Of a stretch of 63,658 nucleotides of DNA, positions 53,529 to 63,371 are shown in pieces. This stretch comes from Bacillota bacterium (lineage in GTDB: Bacteria > Bacillota > Limnochordia > DTU080), in contig DULU01000082.1 of NCBI GenBank assembly GCA_012840225.1, positions 1 through 63,658 of the forward strand, in the 5' to 3' direction. A program made the position numbers and the translations under genes. Numbering within the stretch: the stretch's first letter is position 1; every line of letters begins with the position of its first letter. The notes under the pieces are model-generated. The model saw only the letters and a list, made by a program, of their open reading frames with translations. It made no database searches and had not been told where the DNA came from.

Positions 53529-54770
53529 GTGTTACGCTACCTGACGGCTGGAGAATCACATGGACAGGCTTTGCTGGTGATCCTGGAAGGCCTCCCGGCC
53601 GGGCTGCCGCTGGTTCCGGCGGATATCGACCGGCACCTGGCCAGGCGGCAGGCGGGTTGGGGCCGGGGCGGGCGTATGAAGATTGAGCGGGACGGCGTGG
53701 TGATTCTTTCCGGTGTGCGCCACGGCTTCACCATCGGCAGCCCGATAGCTCTGGAAATCGCCAACCGGGACTGGGCGCGCTGGCAGGAGATCATGAGGGT
53801 CGATCCCCCGGCGGCTCCACTGCCGCAAGAAACAGAGGGGGCCATGAAACCCCCGGATGCCGGCGGCGGCCCGGCAGTGGTTACCCGTCCCCGGCCGGGG
53901 CATGCCGATTTAGCCGGCGCCCTAAAGTATGGACACGAGGACATGCGCCAGGTGCTGGAGCGGGCCAGCGCCCGGGAGACTGCCGCCAGAGTGGCGGCCG
54001 GGGCTGTGGCCATGCGCTTTCTCGCCTTTTTCGGCATCACCGTGGGAAGCCATGTAGTCGGTATCGGCGAGGTGACCGCCCCCTCTCCGGCGGAGGCGCC
54101 CCTGGAAGCCGCCGCTTTGGCCGATCTTCTGGCCAGGGCGGAAGCCAGTCCGGTGCGCTGTGCCGACCCGGAAGCCGCTGCTGCCATGATTGCCGCCATC
54201 GACCGCGCCAAAGCCGAGGGAGACACCTTGGGCGGGGTGTTTGAGGTGATCGTCCACGGCGTCCCTCCCGGCCTGGGCAGTCATGTCCAGTGGGATCGCA
54301 AACTCGACGGCCGGCTAGCCCGGGCGCTGATGAGCATTCAGGCCATCAAAGGGGTGGAGATCGGCTGCGGTTTTGCCGCTGCAGGGAAGCCCGGTTCCGC
54401 CGTGCATGATCCCATCTATTACGATCAGGAAAAAAGGCGCACCGCCTGGGGCTTTTACCGGCGCACCAACCGGGCGGGCGGCCTGGAAGGCGGCATGTCC
54501 AACGGGGAGGCTATCGTCCTGCGGGCGGCCATGAAACCGATCGCCACCCTGATGAAGCCTCTGCCGAGCGTGGACATAAAAAGCAAGGAATCTTTCCTGG
54601 CGGCGGTGGAACGTTCTGACACCTGTGCCGTACCGGCGGCGGCCGTGGTGGGCGAGGCTGTGGTAGCCTTGGAGATAGCCGCTGCTTTTCTGGAGAAGTT
54701 TGGAGGCGATTCCATGACCGAGACGGCTAATAATTACCAATCCTATCTAAAGATGTTGGCCGGGAGATGA
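53529..54770 (+). CDS. aroC: Chorismate synthase
   Basis: Last enzyme of the shikimate pathway, FMN-dependent. 413 residues from GTG 53529, six bases after GGAGG, giving the canonical [77 protein letters not shown], and [21 protein letters not shown] are present. ATG 53523 and an ATG-less extension from 53499 are less likely. Overlaps the next shikimate gene by four bases. Confidence 0.96.
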   Translation: MLRYLTAGESHGQALLVILEGLPAGLPLVPADIDRHLARRQAGWGRGGRMKIERDGVVILSGVRHGFTIGSPIALEIANRDWARWQEIMRVDPPAAPLPQETEGAMKPPDAGGGPAVVTRPRPGHADLAGALKYGHEDMRQVLERASARETAARVAAGAVAMRFLAFFGITVGSHVVGIGEVTAPSPAEAPLEAAALADLLARAEASPVRCADPEAAAAMIAAIDRAKAEGDTLGGVFEVIVHGVPPGLGSHVQWDRKLDGRLARALMSIQAIKGVEIGCGFAAAGKPGSAVHDPIYYDQEKRRTAWGFYRRTNRAGGLEGGMSNGEAIVLRAAMKPIATLMKPLPSVDIKSKESFLAAVERSDTCAVPAAAVVGEAVVALEIAAAFLEKFGGDSMTETANNYQSYLKMLAGR

Positions 54771-56407
54771 GCGAGCTCGTCATGCATGGCAACCAGGCCG
54801 GCGGGCAGGCGGCGCGCAACATCGCTTTGGTCGGTTTTATGGGAGCCGGCAAAAGCACCGTCGGGCAGATGCTTGCCGCCCAGGGAGGGTTGACCTTCCT
54901 CGATATAGACACCCTCATCGAAAAGGAAGCCGGCCTCTCCATCCCGGCCATCTTCGAGACGCGGGGCGAAGCCTATTTTCGCCGGCTGGAGAGTAGGCTC
55001 ACCCAGGAAGCGGCCGCCGGAGAAGGATTGGTGATTGCCACCGGCGGAGGAGCCGTCACCGACCCGGCCACCTTGGAAGCCTTAAAGAAAAACTGCTTTG
55101 TGGTTTGGCTGCATGCCGGCCTGGAACTGCTTCTGGCGCGCACCGGTCACACCCCCGGGACCAGGCCCCTTTTGGCCGGAAAGAAAGAACAGATTGAAGA
55201 ATTATGGCGCCGCCGCCTGCCACTTTATGCCGTCGCCCATCTGGTGGTCGACGCCGCCGCGCCGGCCGCCGAGATCGCCGGCCGCCTCCTGAGATTGTGG
55301 CGCGGCACGGAGCGCTTCGGGCCCCTGGCCGTTGCCGGGGTGGCTTTGGGAGCACGCAGTTATCAGATCACCGTCGGCACCGGGCTCCTGGCCGATATAG
55401 ATCGCTATATCCCCGGCCACAAGGGCAAGGCTTTGGTGGTGGGAGACAGCAACACCTGGCCTTTATATGGCGAACAAGTATTTTTGGCCCTGGCGCGGGC
55501 CGGCTGGGAATGCCGCCAGTGTGTGTTCCCGGCCGGCGAACGCAGTAAAAATCTGGAAGTTTTGGCCGGACTTTACAAGGCTTGTGCCCAGGCCAGGCTG
55601 GAGCGGAGTTCGGTGGTGATCGCCGTCGGCGGCGGGGTGACGGGAGACCTCGCCGGCTTGGCCGCCGCCACCTACCTGCGCGGGGTCCGCTTCGTCCAGG
55701 TGCCCACCACCCTTTTGGCCCAGGTGGATGCCGCCGTGGGCGGCAAGGTGGCTATAGACCTTGAAGAAGGTAAAAACCTGGTCGGTGCTTTCTACCAGCC
55801 GGCGGCGGTCGTCGCCGACATGGCCGCCTTGTCTTCCTTGCCTTCCCGCCAACTGCTTTCAGGATTGGCAGAGGTGATCAAGCACGGCCTGATTGCCGAC
55901 GCACCGCTCTTTGCTTTTCTGGAGGAGGAGTTGCCGGCCGTCCTGTCATACCACAGCGCCGCTTTGGCCAGATGTGTCCTCGATTCCTGCCGTATTAAAA
56001 GCGCCGTGGTCGAAGAGGACGAGACGGAAGCCAAGGGACGGCGAGAACTGTTGAATTTCGGCCACACGGTGGCGCATGCGGTGGAAACCGTCACCGGCTA
56101 CAGTCGCTATACTCATGGAGAGGCCGTGGCCATCGGCATGGTGACGGCCACTCACCTCTCGGTCAACCGCGGTCTGCCGGCCGGGGTACTGGAGCGGCTT
56201 TTGAATTTGCTGAAAAGAGCGGGATTGCCGGTAGCGGCCCCCGATCTGCCCATTGAGGCCGTGGTGGCGGCCGCCGGCCGGGACAAAAAAGTGAAGGACG
56301 GGCAACTCCGTCTGGTACTTTTGACCGCTTTAGGCCGGGCGCAAGCCGGGGTGCCGGTCTCCCCCGAGGAGTTGGCACAGGCGCTCTCCTGGCAGGCAGG
56401 CTTGTAA
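54767..56407 (+). CDS. aroKB: Fused shikimate kinase / 3-dehydroquinate synthase
   Basis: 546 residues in two domains. Shikimate kinase (about 15-185): Walker [36 protein letters not shown], and RPLL. Dehydroquinate synthase (about 195-546): [57 protein letters not shown], and metal ligands in [11 protein letters not shown] and [10 protein letters not shown]. Steps 2 and 5 of the pathway are thus on one chain. No stop or frameshift lies between the domains. Coupled to aroC (ATGA). Confidence 0.94.
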   Translation: MSELVMHGNQAGGQAARNIALVGFMGAGKSTVGQMLAAQGGLTFLDIDTLIEKEAGLSIPAIFETRGEAYFRRLESRLTQEAAAGEGLVIATGGGAVTDPATLEALKKNCFVVWLHAGLELLLARTGHTPGTRPLLAGKKEQIEELWRRRLPLYAVAHLVVDAAAPAAEIAGRLLRLWRGTERFGPLAVAGVALGARSYQITVGTGLLADIDRYIPGHKGKALVVGDSNTWPLYGEQVFLALARAGWECRQCVFPAGERSKNLEVLAGLYKACAQARLERSSVVIAVGGGVTGDLAGLAAATYLRGVRFVQVPTTLLAQVDAAVGGKVAIDLEEGKNLVGAFYQPAAVVADMAALSSLPSRQLLSGLAEVIKHGLIADAPLFAFLEEELPAVLSYHSAALARCVLDSCRIKSAVVEEDETEAKGRRELLNFGHTVAHAVETVTGYSRYTHGEAVAIGMVTATHLSVNRGLPAGVLERLLNLLKRAGLPVAAPDLPIEAVVAAAGRDKKVKDGQLRLVLLTALGRAQAGVPVSPEELAQALSWQAGL

Positions 56408-56436
56408 AAACGGCGAAAGGAGTGGGCAACTAGATC

Positions 56437-56889
56437 ATGGCTAAGCTGAAATTTCTGGTCGTGCACGGTCCCAATCTCAACCTCCTGGGCCGGCGGGAGA
56501 CTCACCTATACGGCACCGAAACCATGGCGGAGATCAACTCCATGCTCGCTGAGAATTGTGCCGGGCTAGACGTCGAGCTGCGCTTTGTCCAGTCGAACCA
56601 TGAAGGCGGCCTCATCGACGCCATCCAGGAAGCAGCCGGTTGGGCCGACGGCCTGATCATCAATCCCGGCGGCTACACCCACACCAGCGTGGCTTTGCGC
56701 GATTGCATCGCCGCAGTGGGCCTGCCGGCCATAGAAGTACATATCACCAACATCAGCGCCAGGGAAGAATTCCGCCACCGCTCGCTCATCGCTCCGGTGT
56801 GCGTAGGACAGATCGCCGGCCTGGGCGGATATGGTTATTACCTGGCCGTGTTGGGTTTGGTGCAGCTCTGCGGAAGGAGGAGCAGTTAG
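56437..56889 (+). CDS. aroQ: Type II 3-dehydroquinate dehydratase
   Basis: 150 residues. VVHGPNLNLLGRRETHLYG, the NPGGYTHTSVALRDCI active-site stretch, EVHITNISAREEFRHRS and the GQIAGLGGYGYYLA C-terminus match the dodecameric type II enzyme. It catalyses the third step of the shikimate pathway, directly after AroB. GAAAGGAG precedes the ATG. Confidence 0.97.
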   Translation: MAKLKFLVVHGPNLNLLGRRETHLYGTETMAEINSMLAENCAGLDVELRFVQSNHEGGLIDAIQEAAGWADGLIINPGGYTHTSVALRDCIAAVGLPAIEVHITNISAREEFRHRSLIAPVCVGQIAGLGGYGYYLAVLGLVQLCGRRSS

Positions 56890-57965
56890 TGTATAAAAGA
56901 CGCCTGGATTCCGTGAGAGAGCACCTGGCCGGAGCCGGGGCGGAACTCTTTTGGAGCAGCGCGGCCGCCAATCGCCGCTGGCTCAGCGGCTTCACCGGTT
57001 CAAGCGGAGCCGTGGTGATCGGCCGGGAGAAAGCGTGGCTCCTGGTGGATTTCCGCTATACCGAGCAGGCCGGGGCAGAGGCTCCCCCCGAGGTGGAAGT
57101 GGTGGAGGTGGAAGAGATCCACAAAGGCATCGCCGCTTTGTGTGCCAATCTGGCGGTGCGTAAAGGCTGTTTCGACAGTCGCCACACCACATATAAAAAT
57201 TATCAGAAGCTGGGGGAGCTGGCCCCGCAGGTGGAATGGTTGGGGGTAGAGAATTGGGTGGAAACCGGGCGCGGCCGCAAAGACCAGGCGGAACTCGCCG
57301 CCCTGAGCCGGGCCGTAGAATTGGCCGACGTCGCCTTCACCCACATCATTGATATGATAAAACCCGGCATTCCGGAGCGGGAATTGGCTCTGGAATTGGA
57401 GTATTATATGAGACGGGCCGGAGCCGAGGGGACAGCCTTCCCGGTTATTGTGGCCTCCGGACCGCGGGGAGCCTTGCCGCACGGCCGGCCTTCGGAGCGT
57501 CGCCTCGCCGCCGGAGATCTGGTGACCATGGATTTCGGGGCGATTTATGCCGGCTATTGTTCGGATATCACCCGCACGGTGGCCGTGGGGCATTGTGATG
57601 CCAGGCAGAGAGAGCTGTATAACCTGGTGTTGACGGCGCAACTGGCCGGCATTGAGGCCGTGACGCCCGGCAAAACCGGCCGGGAAGTGGATGCCGCTGC
57701 CCGGGAAATCATCCAGGCCGCCGGTTACGGGGCCAACTTCGGGCACGGCCTCGGGCACGGCATAGGGCTGGAAGTGCATGAGGAATTTCCCCGCCTGAGC
57801 CGCACCTCGGAGGTGATGCTGCAGCCGGGCATGGTCTGCAGCGTGGAGCCGGGGGTCTATTTGCCCGGCTGGGGCGGCATACGCATTGAAGATCTGGTAT
57901 TGGTCGAAGAGAAAGGTTGCCGGGTGTTGACCAAATCGTCCAAGGAACTCTTGGTAGTCGGGTGA
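56889..57965 (+). CDS. pepQ: M24 family Xaa-Pro aminopeptidase
   Basis: 358 residues. An N-terminal creatinase-like domain (RRLDSVREHLAGAGAELFW, NRRWLSGFTGSSG) is followed by the pita-bread peptidase domain with metal ligands in MDFGAIYAGYCSDITRTVAVG, HGLGHGIGLEVHE and EPGVYLPGWGGIRIED. GTG 56889 overlaps the aroQ stop, with GGAGGAG upstream. Whether it prefers dipeptides (PepQ) or longer substrates (PepP) cannot be told; the gene stands before efp as in many Firmicutes. Confidence 0.92.
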   Translation: MYKRRLDSVREHLAGAGAELFWSSAAANRRWLSGFTGSSGAVVIGREKAWLLVDFRYTEQAGAEAPPEVEVVEVEEIHKGIAALCANLAVRKGCFDSRHTTYKNYQKLGELAPQVEWLGVENWVETGRGRKDQAELAALSRAVELADVAFTHIIDMIKPGIPERELALELEYYMRRAGAEGTAFPVIVASGPRGALPHGRPSERRLAAGDLVTMDFGAIYAGYCSDITRTVAVGHCDARQRELYNLVLTAQLAGIEAVTPGKTGREVDAAAREIIQAAGYGANFGHGLGHGIGLEVHEEFPRLSRTSEVMLQPGMVCSVEPGVYLPGWGGIRIEDLVLVEEKGCRVLTKSSKELLVVG

Positions 57966-58036
57966 CGGCCGGCCATGCGTAAAGCGGCCTTTCTTTGGCG
58001 ATTTTAATAAAGGCTAAGATAATAGGGGGCAACAGG

Positions 58037-58594
58037 ATGATCTCAGTCAACGATTTAAGGACAGGCTTAACCATCGAGGTGGACGGCGAACTCATGTCGG
58101 TCATTGAGTTCCTGCATGTGAAGCCGGGAAAAGGGGCCGCCTTTGTGCGCACCAAACTGAAGAACATCAAGACCGGGGCGGTGCGGGAAGTGACCTTCCG
58201 CGCCGGGGAAAAGGTGAACCGGGCGCATATCGAAACCAAAGATATGCAGTATCTCTATCGCTCGGGCGATGAATTCACCTTTATGGACACCGAAAGCTAT
58301 GAGCAGCTGACCCTGAGTGCGGAAAACCTGGGCGATGCGCCCAAATGGCTGAAAGACAACATGACCATCGGCATCCAGTTTTATCAGGGACAAGCCATCG
58401 GTGTCGATCTGCCTACTTTTGTGGAACTGGCCGTGGTGCAAACCGAACCCGGAGTGCGGGGCGACACCGTCTCCGGAGCCACCAAACCGGCCACATTGGA
58501 AACGGGTGTGGTGGTGCAGGTGCCGCTCTTCGTCAACGAGGGCGATGTGATCAGAGTGGATACCCGCACCGGGGAATACTTGTCCAGGGTGTGA
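58037..58594 (+). CDS. efp: Elongation factor P
   Basis: Relieves ribosome stalling at proline runs. 185 residues, three beta domains. The tip loop is [10 protein letters not shown] with Lys32 at the position that is modified in Bacillus. ATG 58037 follows AGGGGG; the longer frame from 57995 begins in non-coding sequence. C-terminal pattern YLSRV is slightly shorter than in some species. Confidence 0.96.
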   Translation: MISVNDLRTGLTIEVDGELMSVIEFLHVKPGKGAAFVRTKLKNIKTGAVREVTFRAGEKVNRAHIETKDMQYLYRSGDEFTFMDTESYEQLTLSAENLGDAPKWLKDNMTIGIQFYQGQAIGVDLPTFVELAVVQTEPGVRGDTVSGATKPATLETGVVVQVPLFVNEGDVIRVDTRTGEYLSRV

Positions 58595-58641
58595 TTAGGT
58601 GCCTTGGCTTTCGGGCAAAATGAACAGGGAGGCGGATAGAG

Positions 58642-59133
58642 GTGGAAATCAAAGAGCGCATCGCCTATTTGCGCGGGGTGATCGAAGGAGCCGAGTTTTA
58701 TGGTCAGGATGCCAAAGCGAAGACCGTGTGGGAGACGCTTCTGGCCATATGCGATCAGCTGGCCGATGAACTGGAAGAGCTGAATACCACCGTTGAAGAG
58801 CTGGAGGAGCATGTAGAGGCGATCGACAGCGATCTTTATGATCTGGAAGGCGAAGTCTTCGGCGAGGACGATGAGGATTTCGACGACGAAGAAGATGAGG
58901 ATGAAGACGATGAAGACGACGACCTCCTGGAGATGGAGTGCCCGCATTGCGGGGAGAGCGTCTTCATCGAAGACGGCTTCCTTTATGATCCCGAGGCCGC
59001 CATCTCCTGTCCCGAATGCGGCGCTTTGGTCTTTGCGGCCGAAGAAAGCCGGGGCAAACGGAAAAACCACACCGTCAACTCCGAAGACGACATAAACAGG
59101 CAAAACAACGGCACCAACAATACCTCAGGCTGA
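58642..59133 (+). CDS. Acidic zinc-ribbon protein (CD1247-like)
   Basis: 163 residues. The N-terminus (ERIAYLRGVIEGAEFYGQDAKAKTVWETLL) matches a helical domain common in Clostridia next to efp or spoIIIA. A coiled segment and an extremely acidic run (about 72-94, mostly Asp/Glu) lead to a zinc ribbon: CPHCGESVFIEDG and CPECGALVF. GTG 58642 follows GGGAGG. The function is unknown; the acidic stretch and zinc ribbon suggest a nucleic-acid or polymerase partner, but that is inference. Confidence 0.85.
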   Translation: MEIKERIAYLRGVIEGAEFYGQDAKAKTVWETLLAICDQLADELEELNTTVEELEEHVEAIDSDLYDLEGEVFGEDDEDFDDEEDEDEDDEDDDLLEMECPHCGESVFIEDGFLYDPEAAISCPECGALVFAAEESRGKRKNHTVNSEDDINRQNNGTNNTSG

Positions 59134-59172
59134 GCTCCGGCAAGCGGCCTAGGTTTTTCCTGTATAGATCAC

Positions 59173-59211
59173 AAAATGGATCGGCTTTAGTTTGGGCCGG
59201 TCCATTTTTTT
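59173..59211 (+). terminator. Rho-independent terminator before spoIIIAA
   Basis: TGGATCGGC (59177-59185) pairs with GCCGGTCCA (59196-59204) with one G-T pair. The preceding AAAA and the following T-run (59205-59211) extend the stem. It separates the efp region from the sporulation operon. The rest of the 169-base gap shows no clear SigE-type promoter to my eye. Confidence 0.88.
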
Positions 59212-59302
59212 GTTCTGCCCGCCGGGAGACAAGGCATAGGTTGTACTGAAACGATAGGTTACGATCGGCCGCGATAGGCCGCAAGCGTGGTGACAGCCTG
59301 GT

Positions 59303-60319
59303 ATGCATTCATCGCTGGAAGAGGTACTGAACTATTTCCCGCCGGTGCTGAAGGATGCTTTGGCGGCGCTGCCGCCGTCCGTGCAAAATCGCCTGGAAGA
59401 GGTGCGCCTGCGGCGCGGCCGGCCGGCGGCGGCTGTAAGCGGGGGCCGGGAGTTTTTCCTCGGTCCCTCGGGGGTGGCCCGGACGCCCGAGGGCGCCATC
59501 AGCTGCAGCGAACCGTTGATGTCGGCTTTCCTTGAGGCGGTGAGCAGGGCTTCGCTTTATGCCTATGCCGAGCAGGTGCGCCGGGGGTATATCACCTTGC
59601 CGGGCGGTCACCGCCTGGGCCTGGCGGGAGAGGCGGTGCTTTCAGGTGGAGAAGTGCGCACCATTAAACATATCGGCGGCTTCAATCTGCGCCTGGCGAG
59701 AGAAATCAAAGGCGCCGCCGATAAAATATTGCCCGGCTTACTTGCGGAGGGACGGCTGTGCCACACCCTGATCGTTTCCCCTCCCGGCAGCGGCAAAACC
59801 ACCCTCCTGCGCGATCTGGCCCGGCAGATTTCGAACGGAGTAGAGGCGTTGGGCCTGCCCGGGTGCAAGGTGGCCATTGCCGATGAGCGATCGGAGATCG
59901 CCGCCTGCTACCGTGGCGAGCCTCAGCTGGATGTGGGCCGGCGCACGGACGTCCTGGACGGCTGCCCCAAAGCCGAAGCCATCATGATGTTGATCAGAGC
60001 GATGTCGCCTGAGGTGTTGATCACCGATGAGATCGGGAGCGAGGCCGACGGTCGCGCCCTGGAGGAAGCGTTGCATTGCGGCATCACCCTGGTGGTCACC
60101 GCCCATGGGGCGAGCGGCGAGGACATATGTCGCCGCCCGGTGATTGAGCGACTGGTGCGCTCCGGCGGCCTGGAACGGCTGGTCTTCCTGAGCCGGCGCC
60201 GGGGACCCGGTACGCTGGAGGGGGTTTTCACCCTTTCCAAAGCCGCAGGCGGCCATAATATAAGGCCGATGCCGGCCATTTCTGCAGCCATTACTGCCGT
60301 GGGAGGAAGCCGGGTTTGA
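59303..60319 (+). CDS. spoIIIAA: Stage III sporulation protein AA (ATPase)
   Basis: 338 residues of the secretion-ATPase-like SpoIIIAA. YAEQVRRGYITLPGGHRLGLAGEA, Walker [40 protein letters not shown], and VLITDEIGSEADGRALEEA are present. It is the motor of the mother cell to forespore channel with SpoIIIAB-AH and SpoIIQ. First gene of the operon, overlapping spoIIIAB by four bases. Confidence 0.95.
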   Translation: MHSSLEEVLNYFPPVLKDALAALPPSVQNRLEEVRLRRGRPAAAVSGGREFFLGPSGVARTPEGAISCSEPLMSAFLEAVSRASLYAYAEQVRRGYITLPGGHRLGLAGEAVLSGGEVRTIKHIGGFNLRLAREIKGAADKILPGLLAEGRLCHTLIVSPPGSGKTTLLRDLARQISNGVEALGLPGCKVAIADERSEIAACYRGEPQLDVGRRTDVLDGCPKAEAIMMLIRAMSPEVLITDEIGSEADGRALEEALHCGITLVVTAHGASGEDICRRPVIERLVRSGGLERLVFLSRRRGPGTLEGVFTLSKAAGGHNIRPMPAISAAITAVGGSRV

Positions 60320-60825
60320 CGCTTTTGGGTGCCCTGCTGCTGGTAGTGGCCGCCGGCCTGCTCGGGGAGAGGGCGGCCGCCTGGGAACGGTATAAGCTCG
60401 ATCTGCTGGAAAATCTGCTGGTGGGGCTTCTGGTGCTGCGGGCGGAGATCGATTATCTGGCTACCGATCTGGCCGCAGCCATGCGCCGGGCGGCCGGAGC
60501 GGCACCGGCCGCCGCCGAGCTTTTTGCCGGGATGGCGGAGGAATTGGCTGTTCCCGGCATGGCCGCCGGTCCGGCCTGGCGGCGGGTGGTCGGGCGCTGG
60601 TGCCGGAGAAAAAGACTGGACGGCCGCCTGCCGGGGATATTGAGCCGGCTGGAGGCAGCTTTCGGTCCCTGGCAGGCGGCGGAAGTAGTCAGGCACCTGG
60701 AGTTGGTGCAGAAATTATTGATCCAGGAGCGGGACGAGCGACGCGCCAAACTGGACGGCACTGTGCGTCTGTGGCGTTATCTCGGGATCTGTGGCGGTCT
60801 GACGGCCGCTTTACTCCTCTGCTGA
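60316..60825 (+). CDS. spoIIIAB: Stage III sporulation protein AB
   Basis: 169 residues, TTG start in the TTGA overlap with spoIIIAA. An N-terminal membrane segment (LLGALLLVVAAGLLGE) is followed by ENLLVGLLVLRAEIDYLATDLAAAM, the GspF-like helical domain, and a C-terminal hydrophobic end (YLGICGGLTAALLLC). It is the inner-membrane platform of the SpoIIIA channel. Confidence 0.9.
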   Translation: MTLLGALLLVVAAGLLGERAAAWERYKLDLLENLLVGLLVLRAEIDYLATDLAAAMRRAAGAAPAAAELFAGMAEELAVPGMAAGPAWRRVVGRWCRRKRLDGRLPGILSRLEAAFGPWQAAEVVRHLELVQKLLIQERDERRAKLDGTVRLWRYLGICGGLTAALLLC

Positions 60826-60838
60826 AGAGGTGATGGGT

Positions 60839-61036
60839 GTGGATATAACGGCTATTTATAAAATCGCCGGTTTGGGCATTGTGGTGGCGGTGTTGAACAT
60901 CTTCCTGACCCAGGCCGGCAAACAGGAACAGGCGCAGATGCTCTCCCTGGCCGGGGTGATCATCGTCCTGATCTGGCTGGTACAAATGATTGCGCGGCTG
61001 TTTGCCGATGTGGAAAATGTGTTCCACTGGTGGTAG
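60839..61036 (+). CDS. spoIIIAC: Stage III sporulation protein AC
   Basis: 65 residues with two membrane helices. GTG 60839 gives the canonical MDITAIYKIAGLGIVVAVLN and lies six bases after AGAGGTG; GTG 60830 and ATG 60833 are possible but less likely. The QAGKQEQAQMLSLAGVIIVL motif is conserved in the family. Confidence 0.93.
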   Translation: MDITAIYKIAGLGIVVAVLNIFLTQAGKQEQAQMLSLAGVIIVLIWLVQMIARLFADVENVFHWW

Positions 61037-61062
61037 AGCCGGAAACGGGGAGGAAGAGGGCC

Positions 61063-61455
61063 GTGGATGAGATGGTGCGCATCGTCGCCATCGCCCTGGT
61101 GCTGACCATACTCCTGGGCTTTCTGCGGTCGGCGGCTCACGGAGCTTTCGCCGCCCAACTGGGTATGGGCTTCATGCTGCTGATGCTGGCGGTGCTCCTG
61201 GTGCCCCTGCGCCAGGTGGTGGCCTTCTTTGTGGATCTCGGCCGGCAGGCGGAGATCAAGCCGGCCTACACCTCCCTCATCCTGCGGGCCATCGGCATCG
61301 GTTATCTGGCCTCATTCGGCGCCCAGCTCGCCAGGGACGCCAAGGAAGATACGGTGGCCAACATGGTGGAGATGGCCGGCAAAGTATTCATCCTGTTGCT
61401 GGCCGCTCCTGTGGTGGCCGGCATTCTGGAGGCCCTGATGGGGATTCTGCCATGA
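61063..61455 (+). CDS. spoIIIAD: Stage III sporulation protein AD
   Basis: 130 residues from GTG 61063 (GGGGAGG upstream), four or so membrane helices. YTSLILRAIGIGYLASFGAQLARDAKE is the family hallmark. A start at GTG 61030 would overlap spoIIIAC and add 11 polar residues. Overlaps spoIIIAE by four bases. Confidence 0.92.
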   Translation: MDEMVRIVAIALVLTILLGFLRSAAHGAFAAQLGMGFMLLMLAVLLVPLRQVVAFFVDLGRQAEIKPAYTSLILRAIGIGYLASFGAQLARDAKEDTVANMVEMAGKVFILLLAAPVVAGILEALMGILP

Positions 61456-62708
61456 AAAAACACAGAGCGGAATCGAAAAAAAGAGCCGCAATGGTCACGG
61501 TGCTCCTCATCCTCCTGGTGGCGCTCTTAACTCTCCTTTTGGCGCTTTGCCTGGCGGGACAGGCCGGGGCGGCAGACTTTTCATCCATATATAATTCCTA
61601 TGACCAAGAGCGCCGCCACCTAATCGAGGTGGTGGAAACCCAGCTCAATCTGCTGGATACCAGCAGCGTGGCTGCCTATCTGCAAAACCTCCAGGCGGAG
61701 TTGCGGGAAGAGCTCGGTCCTTTCGATCTGAAGCAGATGGTCGTCGCTCCCGAAGGCCGCCGGCAGTTTGACCTGCCGTCGCTCCTGCGCCGCCTGGCCT
61801 CCGGTCTGACCAGGGAGATCACTCACAACACCCGTCTGCTAGGGCAGTTGGTTTTGCTGGCGGTGTTCAGCGCTCTCCTCAAGGCGCTGGCCTCGGCCCT
61901 CCCAAATCCGGGTGCGGCAGAAACCGCCTTTATACTGGTGTTCATCACCTTGTTCTATCTTTCCCTGCAGTCTTTCCGGACGGCCGTCGGTCTGGCTGAG
62001 GAGGCGGTGGAAAGTATGGTGGGATTCATGCATGCCATCCTGCCTTTGATGCTGACCATGCTGGCAGCGGTGGGTGGCGTCACCACAGCCACAGTGTTTC
62101 AGCCCCTGCTTTTTATCACGGTCAACACCGTGGCCACCCTGACCAAAAACCTCATCTTCCCGCTTATCCTGCTTTCAGCGGTTCTCTCGGCCGTCGGCTC
62201 CTTATCTAAGGAGTTTCCCCTCAAACAGCTGGGCGGGGTCGTCCGGCAGTGGAGCATTATCCTTCTGGGCTTGCTCTTTATCATCTTTTTCGGCGTCCTC
62301 ACCATTAAAGGGGCGATTGCGCCGGTGAGCGACGGTTTGACCTTGAAGACGATCAAATTTTTCACCGGCACCTTTGTCCCGGTGATCGGGGGCCGCATGG
62401 CTGAGGCGGTGGAAGTGGTGGCCGGCGGTTCCATGCTGATCAAAAATACCATCGGCACTTTCGGCTTGTTGACGGTCTTTTTTATCACCGCTTTGCCGGT
62501 GCTTAAAATATGCGCCATCTTGCTCATCTTCCGGGCGGCTACGGCGGCGATGGAACCCATCAGCGACAGCCGTCTGGTGGAAGTGATGGTGGCCCTGAGC
62601 AACGGCTTGGCACTGGTGCTGGCCGGGGTGCTCACCGTGGGGCTGATGTTTTTCCTGACGCTGACCACCTTGATCAATCTGGGCAATGTGACCGCTTTCA
62701 TCAGGTGA
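61452..62708 (+). CDS. spoIIIAE: Stage III sporulation protein AE
   Basis: 418 residues with an N-terminal signal or anchor segment (MVTVLLILLVALLTLLLALCLAG) and about seven further membrane helices. FILVFITLFYLSLQSF, GFMHAILPLMLTMLAAVGG, and SKEFPLKQLGGVVRQWSIILLGLLFIIFFG match SpoIIIAE, the large membrane core of the channel. Coupled to spoIIIAD (ATGA). Confidence 0.94.
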   Translation: MKKHRAESKKRAAMVTVLLILLVALLTLLLALCLAGQAGAADFSSIYNSYDQERRHLIEVVETQLNLLDTSSVAAYLQNLQAELREELGPFDLKQMVVAPEGRRQFDLPSLLRRLASGLTREITHNTRLLGQLVLLAVFSALLKALASALPNPGAAETAFILVFITLFYLSLQSFRTAVGLAEEAVESMVGFMHAILPLMLTMLAAVGGVTTATVFQPLLFITVNTVATLTKNLIFPLILLSAVLSAVGSLSKEFPLKQLGGVVRQWSIILLGLLFIIFFGVLTIKGAIAPVSDGLTLKTIKFFTGTFVPVIGGRMAEAVEVVAGGSMLIKNTIGTFGLLTVFFITALPVLKICAILLIFRAATAAMEPISDSRLVEVMVALSNGLALVLAGVLTVGLMFFLTLTTLINLGNVTAFIR

Positions 62709-62737
62709 GCGAGGAGAGAAAAGGAGGGAGCGCCGCT

Positions 62738-63316
62738 GTGATCGGCCTGTGGATGCGCCAGCTGATCTTTATCATCCTTTTTGCCACAGTGGCCGAAGTG
62801 CTGCTCCCGGCCGGTGATCTGCGCCGCTATGTGAAGATGGTGCTGGGCTTGGTGGTGATCGTCGCTATGATCACCCCTGCGGCGGATTTATGGAAGGGCG
62901 CCGACTGGCTGGAATCGTTGCTCTTTGTGGAACTGGACGCTGCCGTCCCGGCCGGGAATTCGGCCTGGACCAAAGAGGAAGATCCGACAGCCAAAGGCGT
63001 ACGTCTTGCTGAAGAAGCTTTGGCCGGAGTGCTTGAGCGCTGGGCGGCGGAAGACGCCGGGGAAACAGCAATAGCCGGGGAGACGACACAAGCTTGGGGA
63101 GCAGCGGCACAAGCCGGGACCGGAGAGCTCGTCGCTCTCCTACTCGCCGTCGACCAGGTGGAGGAGGCCGTCGTCACCCGGCCGGGCGAGCGGCCGGCGA
63201 TCACCATCAAAGCGGTGCCTGGTGCCGACCTGGAGCAGCTCACCGGAAAAGTGCAACGCATAGCGGGTGCGGTGCTGGGCGTCCCACCTGCAGAGATAGT
63301 GGTGCATATGGAGTAG
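62738..63316 (+). CDS. spoIIIAF: Stage III sporulation protein AF
   Basis: 192 residues from GTG 62738, with AAAGGAGGG upstream. Two N-terminal membrane helices (LIFIILFATVAEVLLP and MVLGLVVIVAMITP) precede an external ring-forming domain. The linker contains an Ala/Glu/Thr-rich stretch (about 105-130) that is longer than usual. The frame runs open further upstream into spoIIIAE but without homology there. Confidence 0.9.
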   Translation: MIGLWMRQLIFIILFATVAEVLLPAGDLRRYVKMVLGLVVIVAMITPAADLWKGADWLESLLFVELDAAVPAGNSAWTKEEDPTAKGVRLAEEALAGVLERWAAEDAGETAIAGETTQAWGAAAQAGTGELVALLLAVDQVEEAVVTRPGERPAITIKAVPGADLEQLTGKVQRIAGAVLGVPPAEIVVHME

Positions 63317-63371
63317 AAGACCGATATTTCATGCCGGCAAAAACCGCGAGGGCGTCAAGGGAGGAAAGAAG

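Noticed and set aside
57995-58023. Promoter TTGGCG-N17-GATAAT before efp
   Set aside because: The boxes fit, but the transcript would start at about 58030, after the AGGGGG ribosome binding site of efp (58024-58029), so it is probably coincidental.
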